Assembly (NCBI GenBank): GCA_905479025.1
Contig: CAJQKX010000114.1
Span: 1 to 9,452 of the forward strand
Direction of reading: 5' to 3'
Source: an uncultured Paraglaciecola sp.
GTDB lineage: Bacteria > Pseudomonadota > Gammaproteobacteria > Enterobacterales > Alteromonadaceae
DNA: 9,452 bases
The position numbers were made by a program, and so were the translations under genes. This document shows positions 5,428 to 9,452 of the stretch, piece by piece (the stretch's first letter is position 1; the number at the start of each line of letters is the position of its first letter). The notes below the pieces were generated by a model. That model saw only the letters and a list, made by a program, of their open reading frames with translations, made no database searches and had not been told where the DNA came from.

Positions 5428-6987
5428 TTAAGAAATTTGGCGTTCTTGTCCTTCCCAGTAAGGTTTGCGTAATTCGGTCTTAAGCACTTTATTGGCACCC
5501 GACAATGGAAATGGCTCAGTTGTGAATTCAATGCTATGAGGACATTTATATCCGGCAATCAGCGTATGACAGTGTGCTTGCAAAGCTTTTGATGTCACTT
5601 CGACACCAGGGTGTAAAATTACCAGAGCATGCACACTTTCGCCCCACTGTTCGCTTGGAATACCAATCACAGCACTCGTGGCTACCGCTGGGTGCTGGCC
5701 TATCGCATTTTCAACCTCGGCCGAATAGACATTCTCACCCCCAGAGACGATCATATCTTTGACTCGGTCCATCAGAAAGATAAAGCCGTCTTCATCCATA
5801 TACCCCGCATCACCTGTCAGTACCCAACCGTCGCGGATTGTTTCTGCGGTGATTTCGGGTTTATTCCAATAGCCAAGCATAGTTGTGGGTCCTTTAACCG
5901 AGATTTGTCCTACATCGCCGCGGGGTACTTCAACCATGTTCGCATCTACTACGCGGATTTCGCAGACGCGTGTTGGGCGTCCCGCTGAGCGAAGCTTTCC
6001 GGCCTTTGGTCCTTCTAAAACGTGATAGTCTTCAGACAATACTGAGGCGATAGGGCTAAGCTCTGTTTGACCAAAAGCTTGTATGAAAGCGGTATTGGGA
6101 AACTTCTGAAACGCGTCTACCAGGACTGACTGAGTGATAGGCGAAGCGCCATAGGCAATCTGGCGCAAAGACGTTACATCAGTCTGTGCCAGTTTTTCGC
6201 TTTGCATGATCATTTGTAACATGACGGGCACCAGCAACACCTGACTGGGTTTATGTTTCTCGATGGCAGCTAATGTTCCATCAGGTGTAAACATAGGGAT
6301 CACCACATGGGTTCCCGCCATAAAAGTCACTGCACTAAACCAAATCAAATCAGCGATATGAAACATCGGCGCTGCGTGCAGATAAACCGTGCCTTCTTGC
6401 ATGTTTAGCTCATGGGCATTGGCAACACCGCCCACATAAAAATTGGTGTGGGACAACATCACACCCTTAGGAAAGCCAGTGGTACCGCCGGTATAAAATA
6501 TACCCGCCAGGTCATCGCCGCTTCGCCCTGCATCCTCTGCGGGCGCATTGGATGCCACGATATCTTCGTAGTTCACCATGCCTTTAGGTGTTTCGGCATC
6601 ACCGCAGTAGATAATAGTTTTAAGACCTTGCACTTGGGATTTAAGCTCGGCTGCGACCCCCTTAAATGCCTCATCCACAATAAGGATCTCAGCACTCGCA
6701 TCATTTAATGCATAGGCACATTCAGCCGCTGCCCAGCGGATATTCATTGGCATCATCGCTCCGCCACCCCAGACAGTGGCAAAGTAGTATTCAATAAATC
6801 GGTCAGAGTTGAGCGATAATAATGCCACTCTATCTCCTAATTTCATGCCTAATTTCTGCAAACCTCCAGCCAGCCGCGCGACGCGATCTTGCATCTGGGG
6901 CCAGGTTTGCTGCCTGTCCTCATATATAGTGGCAATACCTTGGGGGTTGATTTGCGCTGCGCGTCTAATGATGGATGTGATTTGCAT
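5428..6987 (-). CDS. AMP-dependent acyl-CoA synthetase (fatty/aromatic acid-CoA ligase type)
   Basis: A 519-residue, full-length member of the ANL adenylate-forming superfamily. It activates a carboxylic acid with ATP to an acyl-AMP and transfers it to CoA, in the cytoplasm. Motifs in order: P-loop YTGGTTGFPKGV (165-176), AFGQTE (304-309), GWVLTGD (387-393), DRVKDMIVSGGENVYSAEVE (407-426) covering the hinge, and the C-terminal catalytic Lys in GANKVLKTELR (Lys500; the usual GK is NK here). The family includes FadD-like and CaiC-like ligases; the acid cannot be named from motifs. AAGGA (complement of 6997-7001) lies 9 bases before the ATG. Upstream on the same strand is a CaiB-family CoA-transferase, which suggests a shared catabolic pathway, but the 541-bp gap with a MITE-like element argues for separate transcription today. 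Confidence 0.92.
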   Translation of the reverse strand: MQITSIIRRAAQINPQGIATIYEDRQQTWPQMQDRVARLAGGLQKLGMKLGDRVALLSLNSDRFIEYYFATVWGGGAMMPMNIRWAAAECAYALNDASAEILIVDEAFKGVAAELKSQVQGLKTIIYCGDAETPKGMVNYEDIVASNAPAEDAGRSGDDLAGIFYTGGTTGFPKGVMLSHTNFYVGGVANAHELNMQEGTVYLHAAPMFHIADLIWFSAVTFMAGTHVVIPMFTPDGTLAAIEKHKPSQVLLVPVMLQMIMQSEKLAQTDVTSLRQIAYGASPITQSVLVDAFQKFPNTAFIQAFGQTELSPIASVLSEDYHVLEGPKAGKLRSAGRPTRVCEIRVVDANMVEVPRGDVGQISVKGPTTMLGYWNKPEITAETIRDGWVLTGDAGYMDEDGFIFLMDRVKDMIVSGGENVYSAEVENAIGQHPAVATSAVIGIPSEQWGESVHALVILHPGVEVTSKALQAHCHTLIAGYKCPHSIEFTTEPFPLSGANKVLKTELRKPYWEGQERQIS

Positions 6988-7022
6988 GAGATAATGTCCT
7001 TGGCGTGTTATTTATATTTATT

Positions 7023-7051
7023 TTTATCGAGATTAATCCCTTTTCACTCAA
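7023..7051 (-). promoter_or_regulatory. Candidate promoter of the acyl-CoA ligase gene
   Basis: On the minus strand, TTGAGT (7051-7046) and GATAAA (7028-7023) are 17 bases apart, each matching four of six consensus bases. Initiation near 7016 would leave a leader of about 28 bases with the AAGGA site in it. The MITE-like element begins only four bases upstream of the -35. Confidence 0.35.
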
Positions 7052-7055
7052 TATG

Positions 7056-7198
7056 GTAGATACCAGTTTGAAAAATCAGCTGATTTTTAATCATTGTGGT
7101 GATATTGCAGACCCCTAGGAAATAATATTATTGATAAAATCATAAATAATAGGATTAATATAAGGGGCAAACAAGCTGACTTTGGGACAGGTATCTAC
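7056..7198. mobile_element. MITE-like non-autonomous element with 25-26 bp imperfect terminal inverted repeats
   Basis: The two ends are inverted copies. The left end (7056-7081) and the right end (7174-7198, read on the minus strand) share a perfect GTAGATACC at the tip and TCAGCT at the inner edge, with about 20 of 26 positions matching and one gap. The inside is AT-rich, has no ORF longer than about 21 codons, and can partly fold on itself (ATTATT around 7126-7131 with AATAAT near 7145-7150; CCCC near 7112 with GGGG near 7164). The left inner edge includes an 18-base perfect palindrome AAAAATCAGCTGATTTTT (7071-7088). Small size, terminal repeats, no gene and intergenic location are the marks of a MITE. 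No target-site duplication is evident, and no transposase lies in the window, so the parent family is unknown. Confidence 0.6.
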
Positions 7199-7528
7199 AA
7201 ACGCTGCCAACTATATTGTTCTAAATTTCTGCAATGTGGCATCTTCTGGATAATTGATCTTAACTTGTGAAAGTCATATTCAGAGCTCGTTTACATAACA
7301 GTGGGGGGGGCGTTTATTTTGCATTTCGAATTCTGTCAAAACAGAACAGTAATAGACGAGACATCGCATATTTTCTCTTACTCAAGGATATACAAAAGAG
7401 GTCAATATGGAAATATGCTACCTATAATCTGCTCTGAGTGTGATAAACGTTAGCTTAGGCACCCAGCCCATATGATCACCAAAAAACCATGTGTTTACAT
7501 TTTTATACAGAGTCACTCCGTGATTTAA
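7199..7528. other. Intergenic region downstream of the CoA-transferase gene
   Basis: No gene is visible; the longest open frames are about 25 codons without ribosome binding sites. It contains the dyad at 7331-7346 and a G8 run (7303-7310). Just past the CoA-transferase stop, ACAGAG (7507-7512) can pair with CTCCGT (7516-7521) using one G-U pair and a 3-base loop, but no U tract follows on the minus strand, so a terminator for that gene is not convincing. Confidence 0.5.
7311..7346 (-). promoter_or_regulatory. Candidate minus-strand promoter with overlapping dyad
   Basis: A consensus -35 TTGACA (7339-7334 on the minus strand) lies inside a perfect inverted repeat TTCTGT-CAAA-ACAGAA (7331-7346). 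The -10 is poor: TAAACG at 17 bases (7316-7311) or AATAAA at 15 (7318-7313). A run of eight C on the minus strand (7310-7303) follows directly. If used, it would transcribe through the MITE-like element into the ligase gene with a leader of about 320 bases. A repressor site over the -35 is possible. Confidence 0.25.
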
Positions 7529-9452
7529 CTAGTGGTGATGTTCAGCCTCAAACTCTTCGATATTTAATAACTCTGGGTAAAGTTGTTCAACGCTGCTGGC
7601 TTTCTCTGCTGTAACGGTTAATGCATAACCTTGGTCTGAGGGCAAATGCTCTGTACTCCATCCCAGAGAAGCGACTTTACTATCGATCATGGTATCAATT
7701 TGATCGTCGGTATACGCAACTGTCTTAAGAATGGCTCGGGTTGAATGACCATGACGCTCGGTGGCAGTCACCGCCCGTATTGAAGCTCTCTGAGGTCTAA
7801 TTGCGTAGTGATCAATTTGGGTCAGGCAATGACCACTGGGATGATCGGGGTAAATTGAAAAGGCGAAGCTGCCTAATTCCGTACCCACTTTGCCATCAGT
7901 TTGGCGACTATATTGTGTGCGCAGATCTTCAATTGAAAGTGGTTGGGCAGCGGCTATGTCGGCTTCAATAAAGCGCTTTACCCACTCCTGTGTAGAAGCT
8001 TGCTGAAAAGCGACGGTTAAAAATGTTTGAATATCCCCTGTGACCGTTATTCCTTGAAGACCAGGTACCTTTTTCTCTAAGATTTCAAGTTCAGATTTAC
8101 CGGCATCAATAAAAATCCATGCGTCCCAGGTTTTATAAAACTGTGACAGCGCATGTGCGCCCATGGCCGCTCTGCCACTTGGCTCATTAAAGGGGGGAAG
8201 GCCCACATAATCAAAACAGAATGGCAGTTGCGCTAAGTTTGTAACTGCTGATAAAGATGTACGCGCTCTGGACGTCATACCCGTTTTTAGTCGGTGATAA
8301 AGCGCCACTGCCATGGACAGTCCGCCGGCAAAACCGCAATTAACATCCAGTGTACCCAGATGGGCATGCTCCTCGGGAGTTTCCTGTCCGCCAAAGCGCG
8401 ACATAATGCCGCTATTGGCCTGAATAATATCATCATAGCCAATATAATTCGTTTTTGGGCCAACGCTTGGGCCACCAAAACAATCTAAGCGACAAAATAA
8501 AACACCGGGATGAATCGCCTGCAAAGTATCGTGATCAAGGCCCAGTGGGATCATCTGGCGCTCGGGTGCATTAATAATCACTAAGTCGACGCTGCGCACC
8601 AAGCGCTCGAAAGCCTCTCTTCCTTCAGGTTTGTTGATATCTAAAAGGCCACTGCGCTTTCCCATATCAGATTGAAAGGCAAACAAGGTACCGATTAGGG
8701 GATCGTAGCTAGGCACAACCGACTGTAATTTGATAATTTGTGCACCAAAACGCGCTAGAAATGCCGATGAGTGAGGGCCCGCAATCACATTGCTTAAATC
8801 TAAGATGCGAATTCCGTCCAACCAGCCGGACTTTTCTTCACTCGCTGAGCCTGTTACCGCTGGGCGAGTGATTTTTTCAGCTAATTTAACCTTTTGCAGT
8901 TGTTGCAAGGCCTCCTCAAAGTTAACATCTTTGCGTGGTGATGGAGACAGCATTAAGTGTGCTGATTCTTCTAACCAAGCAACTGGACCAGGCTGCTTCA
9001 TCAATCCGTACTCAGGATCATTGACTGCGACGATAAGACCTGCACTTTTACAATGTTCACTGTTAACCCATTCCTGAGTGGTTCTATGCGGGGCCCCTGG
9101 GATATGCCCCTCGCCAAAAATCAGCCCCCACTGATCTGAGGTTTTGCTGAGAAAAACCCACTTCATTTTTTTGGCAATAATATCTGCCCATTTTTTTGGC
9201 AAGGGATAGACACCAATAGAGGTTTCCCCATCCCACTGACTAGTGGGTAAATGCAGGTCGCTAATCTCAGGAAGGCCTTGTGCAACCAGTTCTTCATAGA
9301 GACCCAACACCTGCAAGCAACGTTTCGCATGGGTGCGATGCGAGGGACAGACACAGTAAAATTTTCGGCCATCGGCACAGTCGTAAGAGCGGTAAAAAGG
9401 ATCCAAATACTCTTGTAAATCATCATAACTAAGATCAAAGGGAATATTGTTT
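7529..9452 (-). CDS. Two-domain CaiB/BaiF (family III) CoA-transferase, 5' end outside the window
   Basis: The frame is open from the right edge to TAG at 7529-7531, giving 640 visible residues; the start lies outside (the TTG at 9406 is internal: NNIPFDLSYDDLQEY precedes it in frame). Numbering below counts that Leu as 1. Residues 1 to about 150 are the C-terminal part of one CaiB domain (YRSYDCADGRKFYCVC; PGAPHRTTQEWVNSEH). A second domain starts near 195 with GWLDGIRILDLSNVIAGPHS, then FLARFGAQIIKLQS, and the region LGTLDVNCGFAGG (350-362), whose Asp354 aligns with the catalytic Asp that carries the acyl anhydride in formyl-CoA transferase, followed by ALYHRLKTG. So it is a tandem fusion of two transferase domains, as in some actinobacterial and proteobacterial proteins. 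Such enzymes move CoA between carboxylic acids. The usual Glu after IK-[LV] is Gln (KLQS, 228). The C-terminus ends in HHH. Confidence 0.88.
   Translation of the reverse strand, partial: NNIPFDLSYDDLQEYLDPFYRSYDCADGRKFYCVCPSHRTHAKRCLQVLGLYEELVAQGLPEISDLHLPTSQWDGETSIGVYPLPKKWADIIAKKMKWVFLSKTSDQWGLIFGEGHIPGAPHRTTQEWVNSEHCKSAGLIVAVNDPEYGLMKQPGPVAWLEESAHLMLSPSPRKDVNFEEALQQLQKVKLAEKITRPAVTGSASEEKSGWLDGIRILDLSNVIAGPHSSAFLARFGAQIIKLQSVVPSYDPLIGTLFAFQSDMGKRSGLLDINKPEGREAFERLVRSVDLVIINAPERQMIPLGLDHDTLQAIHPGVLFCRLDCFGGPSVGPKTNYIGYDDIIQANSGIMSRFGGQETPEEHAHLGTLDVNCGFAGGLSMAVALYHRLKTGMTSRARTSLSAVTNLAQLPFCFDYVGLPPFNEPSGRAAMGAHALSQFYKTWDAWIFIDAGKSELEILEKKVPGLQGITVTGDIQTFLTVAFQQASTQEWVKRFIEADIAAAQPLSIEDLRTQYSRQTDGKVGTELGSFAFSIYPDHPSGHCLTQIDHYAIRPQRASIRAVTATERHGHSTRAILKTVAYTDDQIDTMIDSKVASLGWSTEHLPSDQGYALTVTAEKASSVEQLYPELLNIEEFEAEHHH

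Noticed and set aside
6412..6708. 98-codon plus-strand ORF within the ligase gene, and similar ones at 5574-5988 and 8790-9077
   Set aside because: Shadows of the minus-strand ligase and CoA-transferase genes, which have full domain motifs.
9163..9438. 91-codon minus-strand ORF at the right edge
   Set aside because: Different frame inside the CoA-transferase, whose frame is open to the edge and has domain homology.

Overview
The window looks like chromosomal DNA of a marine gammaproteobacterium, probably from the Alteromonadales (Alteromonas/Glaciecola/Paraglaciecola-like). This is inferred from the moderately AT-rich composition, a clearly gammaproteobacterial type A RNase P RNA, and an ABC transporter whose sequence style I associate with Shewanella/Alteromonas relatives. 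The assignment rests on recall, not a search.

Layout. Bases 1-130 hold the N-terminus of a lipoprotein on the minus strand. Bases 131-693 are a decayed locus: a well-preserved MerR-type promoter/operator with a 20-bp spacer, a MerR regulator cut off after 25 codons, and a 50-codon membrane-protein remnant that resembles a cation-efflux (CDF) transporter. Bases 694-2821 are a tight three-gene operon: a YtrA-type GntR repressor, an ABC ATPase and an ABC-2 permease. It is preceded by a promoter and a T7G9 homopolymer lying exactly where the ribosome binding site should be. Next come a minus-strand cytoplasmic thioredoxin-like protein (2976-3572) and a divergent small FKBP prolyl isomerase (3674-4012). 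The RNase P RNA gene rnpB occupies about 4488-4875 and has its own promoter. Bases 4876-5427 have no recognised gene, but hold a plus-strand intrinsic terminator that ends a short structured region or small ORF. The right half, on the minus strand, carries an AMP-dependent acyl-CoA ligase (5428-6987) and a two-domain CaiB/BaiF (family III) CoA-transferase (7529 to beyond the window edge). The 541-bp gap between them contains a 143-bp MITE-like element.

How the parts work together. The regulator and transporter probably form a self-regulated export or envelope-stress module. The ligase and CoA-transferase both activate acids as CoA thioesters and suggest a catabolic locus for a carboxylic acid, although no downstream beta-oxidation gene is visible. 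The remaining genes are housekeeping or stand alone.

I found no complete undescribed defence or mobile system. The most interesting items are the MITE-like element next to the ligase promoter, the homopolymer in the translation-initiation region of the GntR operon, the relic metal-resistance-like locus with an intact operator, the duplicated hairpin inside rnpB, and the possible small RNA or small ORF ending at about 5364.
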